Below, piece by piece: positions 52,684-63,096 of a stretch of 64,000 nt of DNA (position 1 is the first letter of the stretch; every line of letters begins with the position of its first letter). The notes beneath the pieces are model-generated. The model saw only the letters and a list, made by a program, of their open reading frames with translations, was not told the origin of the DNA and searched no databases. The DNA lies in NCBI GenBank assembly GCA_918026815.1, contig CAKJVC010000037.1, positions 1 through 64,000 of the forward strand. The letters are read 5' to 3'. This DNA comes from Chalara sp. BL73 (lineage: Eukaryota > Ascomycota > Leotiomycetes > Helotiales). A program made the translations under genes and the position numbers.

Positions 52684-55600
52684 AACGCTCCGCAATCATC
52701 ATTTGCTTGGGAATCAGGTAGACTGTGATAAGAGTCCTCTATGCTAAATGACGGAAGGCTATTTACTAGCTTGATATAGTCGCGGTGCTGCCGCAAAAAG
52801 AACAATCACATACAGAATACTGCCTTATGGTCATAGGTTATTACCAACAAGAGCAAGGAAGTATGAAAATTGACGGATGCACTTTGCCATCGTTGCGCAG
52901 GCACTTTGATGGTGAAGCGTGGGAGCGATGTTACCAGGATAAGATAGGACCTCACTATGCGGGCGCTCGGTCCCTTGTTACCAACCCAAAGCGTTACCTC
53001 TCACGCTCTCCACAGCCCCAGAGATGAGCAAAAATTATTTGAGCACGACCACAGGGATATATACTCAGTGGATGGGATACAGCTCTGTTGCGCCTGACTA
53101 CCATGCCCACTCGCCCAAGCTGCTTTCGCTGGCGTATAATTGGTAGAGCATGTCTACTGAAAATAGAATGACTTCTGGAGGAACAAAGAATTGGACTTGA
53201 AATCCATCTCATCTTTTCGTTTTAAATCCAACTCAGAAGTTGCATCGGGCTGCCGTATTACTTTAGTGGTTCGTTCAATGGAAACTATTACACAGAACCG
53301 TTCATCCATCTATACCTCTTTAGAGATATCCACTGCTGTTTACCCTCATACGCTGTCTCTCCAGCACACGTTGTGTCTCTCCTTCCATGAATGATAGAAT
53401 CTCTAATGAGAAGCCATGACATCTTAGTCGCTCAAGTGAGCAACCGAGTGTTACAATCATCTCATTATGACTCCGGTGAGGGTGGCGTGGCAAGTTCAAC
53501 GGCCCTATTACCGCCGTGACAATTCAACGATTAAGGAAGGCTCATATTGCATTTTGACTAGGACGACGAGCTAGGGGCGACATGGCAAGGATAGTCGTCA
53601 AGCGCTGGCGGCATCTGGATAAAGTGAATTCGCAAATTCGATGCTGAAATTCCCAAGAGTTGACTATTCAAGTTTGCTCACCATGTGTTATGTTACGCAA
53701 GCGGCGAGTTATGCCATCCATATTCTCTGCTGAATTCTCCTTGCCTTCATGTCTCAACAGTGTGATCCGACTATTTCGGTCATTCTCAGCCGGCGATGTA
53801 GGCTTTGATTCTGTCAGCGTCAATTGTCCCATCTTTCAGGAGATACCATTTGAAAGACTAAGTTCTTTTTTAATTGGAACTTCCAGCTTTGGTTGAATGA
53901 TGATCAGCAAATATTCATTTTCCGGCTCATCAATAACCTGGCATTCGTCTTTGCCTTGAGCAAAATATTGTGGTCAAACTGGAGGAGGTCGGAAGATTGA
54001 GGGATAAAGATCCGCTGCAAGTGGTAGAGGTTGGTCCCAACATCGTCGAAGCAACAATCGGCGTTGCCTCCCTCCTCAACACCGTAAGCCTTGAATGGTA
54101 GGGAAGGGTTACAAATCTCTATTCAGAAGGACGTGCCGACAGCACGGCGCCATGGTTTCGAATGATGATTGATATCCTCAAGACGCGCCGGGTTCTCGAG
54201 CGTTGTTCATCACCTCCGAATCAACATTATGCAATCAGCTCTCGTTGGCCAACCTGCCCCTTTTGCCTCTCGTCGCCAGCGCCTGTTTCATGCTAGCGCA
54301 ATCGAATTTGAGTTTGATCCAAAAATGGCAAACGCCCCTTATGTCTATCGAAGATTTTTACGTGCGAAAAAAGGACTAACCATGCAGTCTGGATCAATTA
54401 GCACCGGACAGTGTTTCGCTGCAATTTCTCCCTCCGGTCGTATGTTTCAACCATCTGCAACTACTTTAGAAACCCACAATGGAGACCCCAGAGTGTCCAA
54501 CTTGCAGCAGACTAGCTGCCAGGCCTCGCACTCGAAACTGGATATTTTAGATGAACATTAACACGAGGCCATATAGACGTCTTGGAGAAGCTTGACGAAG
54601 AGCTTAATCAAAACAAGAAACGGATTTGTCACACAGATTTGAGACCGTATCTTCTTCAGCACAAAGGTGTGCAGGAGATTAAGCTAGGAAACTCTAGATT
54701 CGGAGATATCTTGACGATCATGACGCGGAACACAATGTCCCAAAGGCCTGTCGTTGTTGGTGCCCTGAGCCTCAGCCAAGACGCCCAGGAGAGCCAATCG
54801 TGGGGCATGCATTCGTTTAGGTGGCTTCAGGCTTAACTAGCCTCTGCCGGAGCGGAACATGGTCCATGCCCTGTCGCTGAATCGTGCAGTACATGCCGAG
54901 CACATCCCATATTTGATATCAAGACCTTGGGAGCAAGTACAAGCTTCACCACGCCGAGTGCCCAGAAGGCCCATCACCGTCAGAATCGCGTGGTTTGCAG
55001 CAAGAAGCTTTTCTACAATGTCTTGACGCTTCAAACATTAGATTCTCTGCATACAGAGCCATATTTTTCAATCCGACAACTCGGTAACCTAACAACGCTC
55101 TCCTTCACGGCGCAATATACACTAATACTCACCAATCCTCCCTTTTTCGCAACTCCTCCCCAAAACAAACTGGCTCAATATAGTACAGTAGCACTTAGCA
55201 TCTTTTACCGACGGAAGCGCTGTTTGAAATGCCTCTAGTATAGCATTCTGGCACACAAGCCCCTCAGCTTACCGGATATCAATCATTAATTCAAACCCCT
55301 CTCCCAAAAGCCAAATTTGTCAACACCAACGCGTCCCTCTACTCCACCGTATCCAGAAATATATAAAGGGCCGAGGAGTACCAAGAGTTTCCAAGAGAAA
55401 TTTCACGTCTCGATGCTGGCTGTTTTGACTCTCGGGCCTACAGCCAAGCCTTGGCAGGTATCATGCAGTTTCTCGTCCGCCTCAACTTGCATCATCATAA
55501 ACATTCCCTGGGAAAGAATAAGCTTCCCAAAGCTTTCTGGCAGGCCTTGGGCTCTGCTCGGCATGTTCTCGAGTGCCTTCGCTTCTTGGTTTTGTCTTGT

Positions 55601-56051
55601 GCTTTGGCTTCATGTCTGTTGCGGCTTGGCGATTCATACTGCTTGGCAGACGATCAAGTGATGGCCGCGTTTTGCCCTGGAAGAGAGCTCGTCGCCTATG
55701 TGCTCTAGATTTTCCGGTTACTATTATCAGGGATAGCACTACTGGATTTGGGGGTGATGTGGAAGAAGATGGAACATAGTGGCAAACCGAATGAACGAGC
55801 AAAACTCTTGGTATTTGCAGGGCCCGTTCATAGAAAAAAACTATATGAACTTAGAGAACACGCATAGTTGAGATTTTCTTCTCCAGCTGCGCTCACATTC
55901 ATTTCTAAGAGTCAGATCTTCGAAGCTAGTCTTCCTTTTCCAGTTCATTTTAATCCATAATCATTTTCAAGTCAATCACTCTTCTCACCAATCACTACCA
56001 CCTGCCTCAAAGGGAGCCACATCTAGTCCGATCTAGCAGCACATAATCATC
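52684..56051. other. 3.4 kb region of decayed coding remnants
   Basis: No intact gene is visible. Protein-like pieces lie at about 53950-54104 (LEEVGRLRDKDPLQVVEVGP and a hydrophobic continuation), 54169-54561, 54575-54836 (RICHTDLRPYLLQHKGVQEI) and 55320-55770, all on the plus strand and separated by stops or frame changes. They may be the remnants of one or two genes, which I cannot identify. The final 150 bases are the leader of the secreted protein gene. Confidence 0.45.
53950..54836 (+). pseudogene. unidentified gene relic
   Basis: Three plus-strand stretches in different frames have protein-like composition with helical periodicity: 53950-54104, 54169-54561 and 54575-54836. No intron signals join them into one frame and no ATG begins the first. 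I do not recognise the family. It could also be a real multi-exon gene with atypical introns. Confidence 0.25.
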
Positions 56052-57022
56052 ATGCTCCACGCTTCAGTCCTTTTAGCCCTTCTGGCTGCTACTTCAGTCA
56101 ACTCTATTCCAATCCCTCTTAACATCAACCTCGGAGCATTTTCGCCAGCCTTGGTAGTCGGTGATGGAGAGGTATTTTCCCTATTCTCCATCTCCAATAT
56201 ACAATACTAACAATCTTTCTGCAGATCTCCTTTGGTGGTGAAGCCGATGTTACAAGCCTTATGACCGCCCTCAGCGGCGCCTCCCAAGAGGCATCTGAGA
56301 ACAGTGCTGCAACCATTCAGCGAGCAGGCACCGAGGTCCCCAATGGTGCGTCTATAGTCACCCCAGCCACGACTGAGACCTCCGAAGCTCTTGCATCTGC
56401 CACTGCAGAAGTGGCAGCCGCAGCCATCCTCCCGCAGGGTCTCAACGGCATCGGTCGCAAAGAAAAGACCAACGATATTGAGCCACGCATCGCTGACACT
56501 GATTCCGTAGAGAAGCGGGATGTCACCACAGTCGAGACCCGGGATACCGAGGAGGAGAAGCGCGACTTGGCTGGCTTTAATGCGGCGTTGGCCTTTGCAA
56601 CCGAGGCATTGAAGACCAGCCCTGGTGTGCAGCTTGGTACTGGCGAGGGTGGATCTGGTATTGGTATCAAGGTCGAGCCTGGAACCCAAAGCGGTGCTGC
56701 TGCCCCAGCTGCTGGCGAGAAGAGAGATGTCTCGAAGAGAGCCCCACTTCCTACAGTCACCATGCTTAAGGTCCGGACCATTGGAGATGCTTCTTCTGGT
56801 ATGTTTAGTTCGATTTCCAGTCCCCCGACTTTGTGCTGACCGCTGACAGTTCCTGCTAAGAAAACACGAAGAGATTCGGTGTCTAAGCCAGTCAAAGCCA
56901 GACAAGTTCAGACCAGACAGGTTCAAACCAGACAGGAGCAAGTGGATATTGATTCGATCAACCTAAACATTGGTGGTGACGGACAAGAATATGAATTGAC
57001 GATCGCGGAGATCAAACCATAG
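56052..57022 (+). CDS. secreted protein with multiple Kex2 sites (288 aa)
   Basis: Exons are 56052-56171, 56225-56798 and 56850-57022; the introns are 53 and 51 nt (GTATTT/CTGCAG and GTATGT/GACAG). Residues 1-18 form a signal peptide (MLHASVLLALLAATSVNS). The mature chain is Ala/Thr/Glu-rich with dibasic Kex2-type sites: EKR at 136-138, EKR at 151-153, EKR at 205-207, SKR at 210-212 and RR at 238-239, four of them followed by Asp. The C-terminal exon has an RQVQT repeat (ARQVQTRQVQTRQEQ) and ends with a hydrophilic segment (INLNIGGDGQEYELTIAEIKP region). The peptides between sites are not similar, so it is not a simple repeat pheromone precursor. I do not know the family. Proteolytic processing in the Golgi is likely. 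Confidence 0.78.
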
Positions 57023-58950
57023 AAAGGTTGTGCTTCTGTATTGTTTTTTTCTTCTTTGTGTAGACTATAAAATGGGATTATATGAACAGTAATGATCTAG
57101 CCTTCCGTATGCCGGTGAATTGATATGCAATTGATAATCAAATGCAAAAAAATTTCATAACTGTAGGGAAGAAGTTCCTCTTCTTCTTCTGTCTCTCGTG
57201 ACAAATGACACGAAAGGAGAAGTGAAATGTTTTTCCGGGGCTCATTAAACTCGATGAAATCAAGACCTGACACACTTCTAGTACCAGTTGGAGTCATATA
57301 CAGTTGCACAAATGACTAATTTAATACCTAAAATCCATGTTTGCTACTGATAGCCTTGCAAAACACTTCAAATGAACACCACATTTCACATACAGCAGAT
57401 GCCGTTGAATGAAGTTTTCACGATGAATGAGGCTTTAGAGTCATATTACAACATCACACTCTCATCATATTTATACAAGAATCTTCTAACAGTAGGTTCG
57501 AAACTATTGGCTATGTACTAGGTCACATATTCGCCATCCAAGACTTGAACAATATTAGAATCTATAGTAACTCTTCCGATGAAGGCTGCTTCCCGCTCAA
57601 CAACCACGCAACCCAAAGAATCTACCGAGTTAGTCTATTCCACGCGACAACACGCTTTTATTTTTGCCCTCCGCTCTAGTTTAATAAACCATGAAGACAA
57701 ACTAAGTACTTACTCTCTTTTTCGTTTCGTTTCGTTTCTCGTTATCGTGGTCAATGATTTTCTCTCCTATCTCCGCTTCACATCTCGAGTTCCACGAAAA
57801 AAGAAAGACCAAAAATTTAAACAATAGTCCTTCTTTATCGAGTTCTTACTAATACATCTAGAATTGCCCTTCACACAAGCCAAGCGTATTCCGCTCCCAA
57901 GATTCGGTCGAAGGCTAGAGTTGGAGCTGATATGGGATCCGGATGTGGGTAACTGGGGGGCAGAATATGTAAGGAGGCGAGTGAGACTTCCGAAAGCTGT
58001 GCAAATGCAACGCTTGATGGGGGAATATAGAGAAGTGATTATCGTTAGGGATTGGGGAGGGATATAAAAGGCTTGAAGAAAGTCGCACCAAGGAAGAAGT
58101 ATCAAATAGAGGAGTCAAACACAAATGCGTAATATTTACCACGACGAAATTATGATATTATTACCTTTTTTCGTCGGCCTAGATCTTTTTCTAAAAATCC
58201 TGCTACATTTGCTGAATGTAACTCCTGTCTACGTAAGCGTGGTCAAATCACGGTTATTGATGTTTAACGCCAGACTGCTATCAATATATCATATCTTCCA
58301 CATAATAAGAAATAGTTAGGAATAAAATCTCTGATTTTTTGGAGCCTAGGCCATGAAGTCTGAGTGCTCAAGAATCCCACCCTTTCCCATATTTCAATTT
58401 CATCACAACGTTATTCCCATTTCCATATCCCCATATCTATGCTACTTTATAAGGGCGGTGAGGTTCTTCGTATATATATGATACTGGTGAACTTACAGCA
58501 TTCAAACTGTAGAGACAGCTTTGATAGCGAAAAACAAAAAGGAGAGGCGTCAGAAGGAAAGGCGTACTCTAGAAAAGTCATGACCTGTCAGGAATTGGCT
58601 TATATAATAGGCCAAGGAACTAGAAAATCTCTTACAGGTCTACAACGTAGATACTAGATATCAACGTATAGCATACAACATACAATACAAGCACCTGCAA
58701 CCCGTATTCTATCGACATGATACCCTCTATCAATATTATATTCTTGATAGGCCCAAAGGGATGGCCCAAGTCATGTGATATGATTAGTAAGTTAGCGCCT
58801 TGGTATTCTCAACTTCTAAGGGGCTGACATTTTCAGGTTATCAATAACAACCTTACTTTCTGCTGTTTGATTTTTGATATGATTCTAAGGAGATCGAAGA
58901 CGCAAAAAATCTCCAGAAACGCTGGCACGGATCTATAGTCATATACAAGC
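57023..58950. other. 1.9 kb gene-poor AT-rich spacer
   Basis: 3' flank of the secreted protein, then AT-rich sequence with a TTTCG pentanucleotide repeat (57725-57741). A plus-strand stretch at 57864-58067 is protein-like (RFGRRLELELIWDPDVGNWG) but short and isolated; it may be an exon or relic. No other gene is seen. Confidence 0.45.
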
Positions 58951-59409
58951 ATGCATTTACTAGGTCACACGCTTCGAGGAAGATGGCTTGGATTGTTAGG
59001 CCTTGCCCGACAATCACCTAGGTCCTGGTATCGAGACCGTATTCGAGAGGAGCTTCGGGAGCGCCATAATGCAAAAACACTCTGTCAAAAGCTTAGTGAA
59101 ACCTCGGACGTCTTTTTTTCTATTATTCGAGCTCAGCACGATGGATTTCCCATTCGACGGCTACCGGCTTTTGTTTTTCGCCATGTCCCGGTATATGCAT
59201 ACATGCTGGGAAAGTACACTTTGCGTTGGAAATTCTATCAAACTACCGCTATGTTGTGCAACGCACCTCGATATAAGTTGGTGCGTGAAGTAGTCAACCC
59301 CAGCAGAGACCACAACCTCTACGAAGTTGCTTGCCGCCACCAAATCGATCCAGTGAAGTTCAAGCGCGTTGGTCTTCGACTACGGCGGATTTGGCCTCTT
59401 TTGCCGTAA
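58951..59409 (+). CDS. conserved hypothetical basic protein (152 aa)
   Basis: A single open exon encodes a basic protein rich in Arg and aromatic residues: MHLLGHTLRGRWLGLLGLAR, SWYRDRIREELRERHNA, KLSETSDVFFSIIRAQHDGF, YAYMLGKYTLRWKFYQTTAM, then LRLRRIWPLLP. The pattern of amphipathic helices and consistent codon structure look real, and I have the impression of similar short proteins in other ascomycetes, but I cannot name a family or function. The ATG at 58951 is the first in frame. No signal peptide or clear membrane helix is present. Confidence 0.55.
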   Translation: MHLLGHTLRGRWLGLLGLARQSPRSWYRDRIREELRERHNAKTLCQKLSETSDVFFSIIRAQHDGFPIRRLPAFVFRHVPVYAYMLGKYTLRWKFYQTTAMLCNAPRYKLVREVVNPSRDHNLYEVACRHQIDPVKFKRVGLRLRRIWPLLP

Positions 59410-59809
59410 ATCTGTGCTTTTAGAGATTTCAGATTCATTATTCAAGGATTTTGAAATGGTACGGATCGAGATACAGCTGGTGAAGAACACATCGAGGCAG
59501 CCAAGAAAACCCAAGAGGCTTCACAATAAAATAAAATGGAAACTGGTTCAAGCTTCAGGGTACATACCGTTCTCCCGCTCTATAAGATTTTGATAACTTG
59601 AGTGTCAAGCCCCTTTCAACTTAATGAATTTTTGAACATAATTTTCAATGAAAGTTTACTATTGGTTCTTATTTATACTACTTGCGCACTATCTTATCAA
59701 TCCATGATTACAAACAATCAAAGATACAACTATAGCTACCAACTTTAGATCCCTTCTATGCAGAGATATAAGTTAGAATCGTTACTGTTACTTCCACAAC
59801 GACATACAA
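59410..59809. other. convergent 3' spacer
   Basis: 400 bases of AT-rich sequence lie between two stop codons on opposite strands. No gene is seen. Confidence 0.5.
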
Positions 59810-61873
59810 TCAAGACATGTGTGTCGTGTTGAATAGTCGGTTGCCAGTATCAGTGGTGCCGCTGCCAGTGAACTTGTTTTGGGACAAACGAAGTGCGATA
59901 AGATTAAGTTTTGTGTTGCGGGCTAGTCCATGAATAAGACCACCTTCAGAAACTGACTCCTCCTGGATAACACCAGCAATAACCACAATGCGGATAGTTG
60001 CATGGAGCTTGCGGACATGTTGCTCAAACTGCACCACCGTTTTGCCATTATTCACCACTGAGTCAACTAGTACTACAGTCATCCGTCCTTGCAAGTGGTG
60101 AAGTTTGATGTCTTCAGGATATTTCGCATGTATGAACATGGCTAGCGGGAAGACGTCGTTAACGCCGATTGCCATAGGCTCTCCACCACGCATCAACGCC
60201 ACTATAGTTGTCTGCTGCTCATCCAACAGCCGATACCCACTTGTATTATGTCCCTGGACATGCGGGGTTACGTATTCCTCAAGGCCAACAATTTGGGACA
60301 AGAATTCAGTCCCCAGATACTGTCCTACACGGCGATGGCTTTCTCTTAGAGCTGGACCGGCAATATTGGCATTCCGCATAGGGGTCATGAGTATCTTGGC
60401 AGCAGTCCGATATGTGGCGTGTTGGACTTGAATACCGGCCTGTGGGCCGCGGCGGCGGAAGATAGCATCAATGAACTCCTGGTCCGTGAGACGAATTAGA
60501 GGGAGCATATTAGTATCTTTTCGTGGTGGCGAATTGCTAGGAAGGACGACCTGACGCGCTCGAAGACCGCCATCACGAATAACGTTGAATAAATCCAAGT
60601 CCATGGTTCTGCTTCTTGTCTTCTCATCGCCAACAACGACGATAGCCTGATCTGCTTTACATAACATGTCCAAGTCCAACGGACTGTCACCAAATGCCCA
60701 CACATACAGCTGGTGATTGCCCTGCAAACGATGAATCAAGGCCTCTTTCACCGCTGCTGTAACGACAAAGCTATCTGCGATGCGTCCCCCGCCGATGACT
60801 TTTACTGTCTCAGACAGACCTTCTTTCTCGAGCACTTTCTCCCAGACACAACGCAGTCCACAGGTGACAATGACTGCACCAACGTGTTCCTCTTTCGTTA
60901 CCATATGCAACAAAGACACAAATTCCCGATGCATTACAACCACCGATGCTACGTCTTCGCATATGGCATCAAATTCCGGATCATCAGCAGCATCTTCATA
61001 TAGCAAAGTCGCCTGGCGAAAGGCCGTATATGAATATCCCATTGAACTACTAAATAGCTTCTTTAACGGTTGGGGTTCTGTTTCCGCTCGCTCAGAATGC
61101 AAGATCCTGTCCCAAAACAACATGCCAGTATCATCTGGGGCCAGGGTCTTGTCGGCGTCCATCACCAAAATCGTGCCCAACTTGCCTTGTGCAGCGACAA
61201 CATATTTATCCAGCATACTCTCGGCAAGAGACAAATTGTAATTCTCGTTGTGGTGCTGAAAATCGTGTAGCCGCGTTAATATTTTGGCCAACGTTTGCTG
61301 CTGGGACACAAGTGAGAATAGGATGCCATGTTTGTAGCAGAGATTGCGCAGCTGCGATTTCTCGGTCTGCTGCCATTTAGATAGCTGATTGAGTGATAGA
61401 AATGGCCGGCTTTTGCTTATGTCTCCCATGCGGCGTTGTGAAATGATTTCGTTAGGAATATCCAAGTAAACCACGTGCGTGTATATATCTTGATCACTTT
61501 GAGTCCACACCGATTGTCCAGCTTCCTCTTCCATGGACCAGAGCATGGAGTGGCCGGCAACGACAGCAACAAGTTCGGTTGTCATGCATTCCTTTCTTAT
61601 TGTTTGGATAGCCAGTTCGCGCCAATGTAACTTCTCTTGCTCGTCCAATTTCTCGAAAGCATCGAGACCGCCAGGAACAAGATCAGCAATATTTTGGGAG
61701 CCTTCATAAAACGCGAATTCCTTCTCTCCAAGTTCTTGCCTTAGCTGGTTCAGCAGAAATGTCTTCCCAGACCCAGGAATACCGTATATGCCGATCACTA
61801 CTGCCTTCTTATTGCAGGCAGATGAATTTCCATGTCCTATTTCAGCATTTAGACCTGTAGTTGAGCCCGGCAT
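59810..61873 (-). CDS. three-domain fusion: P-loop kinase, HAD phosphatase, uracil phosphoribosyltransferase-like (687 aa)
   Basis: Residues 22-210 form a P-loop kinase-like domain with IGIYGIPGSGKTF (Lys37, Thr38) and VVYLDIPNEIISQRR. Residues of about 230-430 are a HAD-type phosphatase: LVMDADKTLAPDDTG with the catalytic DxD at 239-241, VIVTCGLRCVWEK, and the fourth motif FGDSPLDLDML. Residues of about 465-687 match uracil-phosphoribosyltransferase folds: TYRTAAKILMTPMRN, GRMTVVLVDSVVNNGKTVVQ as the PRPP loop (around 604), and a GNRLFNTTH terminus. The gene is a single exon, ATG at 61873. Combined domains suggest nucleobase or nucleotide salvage, repair or signalling in the cytosol; the real substrate is unknown. 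All three active sites appear intact. A near neighbour encodes a deaminase-fold protein. Confidence 0.88.
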   Translation of the reverse strand: MPGSTTGLNAEIGHGNSSACNKKAVVIGIYGIPGSGKTFLLNQLRQELGEKEFAFYEGSQNIADLVPGGLDAFEKLDEQEKLHWRELAIQTIRKECMTTELVAVVAGHSMLWSMEEEAGQSVWTQSDQDIYTHVVYLDIPNEIISQRRMGDISKSRPFLSLNQLSKWQQTEKSQLRNLCYKHGILFSLVSQQQTLAKILTRLHDFQHHNENYNLSLAESMLDKYVVAAQGKLGTILVMDADKTLAPDDTGMLFWDRILHSERAETEPQPLKKLFSSSMGYSYTAFRQATLLYEDAADDPEFDAICEDVASVVVMHREFVSLLHMVTKEEHVGAVIVTCGLRCVWEKVLEKEGLSETVKVIGGGRIADSFVVTAAVKEALIHRLQGNHQLYVWAFGDSPLDLDMLCKADQAIVVVGDEKTRSRTMDLDLFNVIRDGGLRARQVVLPSNSPPRKDTNMLPLIRLTDQEFIDAIFRRRGPQAGIQVQHATYRTAAKILMTPMRNANIAGPALRESHRRVGQYLGTEFLSQIVGLEEYVTPHVQGHNTSGYRLLDEQQTTIVALMRGGEPMAIGVNDVFPLAMFIHAKYPEDIKLHHLQGRMTVVLVDSVVNNGKTVVQFEQHVRKLHATIRIVVIAGVIQEESVSEGGLIHGLARNTKLNLIALRLSQNKFTGSGTTDTGNRLFNTTHMS

Positions 61874-63096
61874 GGTTTATATCGCGTTCTCGTAGTTAGT
61901 AGGTATATAGTAATGAGGCTCTATTCATTCAAATGATGAGATGATGATTAAACGATGTGCAGTAATCTTCAGATGAAGGAATGCGAGGACAATTGCTTCG
62001 AAATATTACTGTTTGGTCAGCCTTCCAGAAAGCTTCCACTACGCAATTTATACGGTTGATATAGACTAGCATCATCCGCTTACTCTTCCACTCCATCGAC
62101 CCAGCTGATCAGGCGCCAGCCCCGAAACATCTTGTACTCACTCTCGCACAATCGGATGCATATTGCCTCGCCCTGTCTGATACATTCTTCTGCAGGAATA
62201 TGGTGATATATTATGTGGTGAACTAACGTGTGACTTTATTGGGCAATGCCTTATGACGCCAAGAAGACTCTGTATCACCTAAGCATTTCTTATTTGAGGC
62301 CATCGACAGGAAACTTAGCGGGAAACGCCTCAACTTGCATCGCGCTAATTGAGGCCTACAATAAGGTGCTTCAGGATACGCCCCGGTGTGCTGTAGATGG
62401 CTACGCCACGCTAATTTTGAGGCCTACTATCGCTTATCTACTAGCCAGTCATGGAATCTTCGCTACTGATTTGCGGGGACCGATCCTCAATTTCGATCTC
62501 CAAGCGTGTTCGTGTCCTTGCCTGAGAATGAGGCATTTGTGGCCCTTGTCCCTCACCTGTCTCTAGTCACAGCGACTTCCTCATTCCTATACTGGGTATT
62601 TTTTTTTCCTTCTGTAGCGTCCCTTGAGATATCTGTTGGGCTTCTCCTTCATTTGACTCCGTCGGTTTCTGTTTACTAGACAGCAAACGAATCCAATCGC
62701 CTCCTGCGCAAAATATATCTTCGCCGAAAATAAGGCATTCTCGCTCCACCAATCTCAATTCGCATCCGCTTGAATATTGAGGGGATTCTGGTATGAGGCA
62801 AAGTATTGTATTATCACCACGCTCGTTGAAAGGGAGATGGTTGTTATTGGATAGCAAGGAGATATAATACGTGATGGAGCCCTTAGAACACATATTAGTG
62901 GAAGGATCCATATAAAAATCTGGTCACCTTCAAATATGCTGTTTGCACTAAACAGAAATGGTGATTGCATTGCACACTGTAAAACCTTGTACTCAGTACT
63001 TAGATAATAGCACAGCCTTCCAAGGCCTTGCTATCGCCCACACCGCAATATATTCAAAATAAGTTCACTCGCAAGGTAGAATTAAGGAAAGCTTAT
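61874..63096. other. 1.2 kb spacer
   Basis: It contains the 5' flank of the fusion gene and the 3' flank of the deaminase-like gene. Plus-strand 62246-62566 is open for 106 codons with repeated TTGAGGCC words, but has no recognisable content. No gene is supported. Confidence 0.5.
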
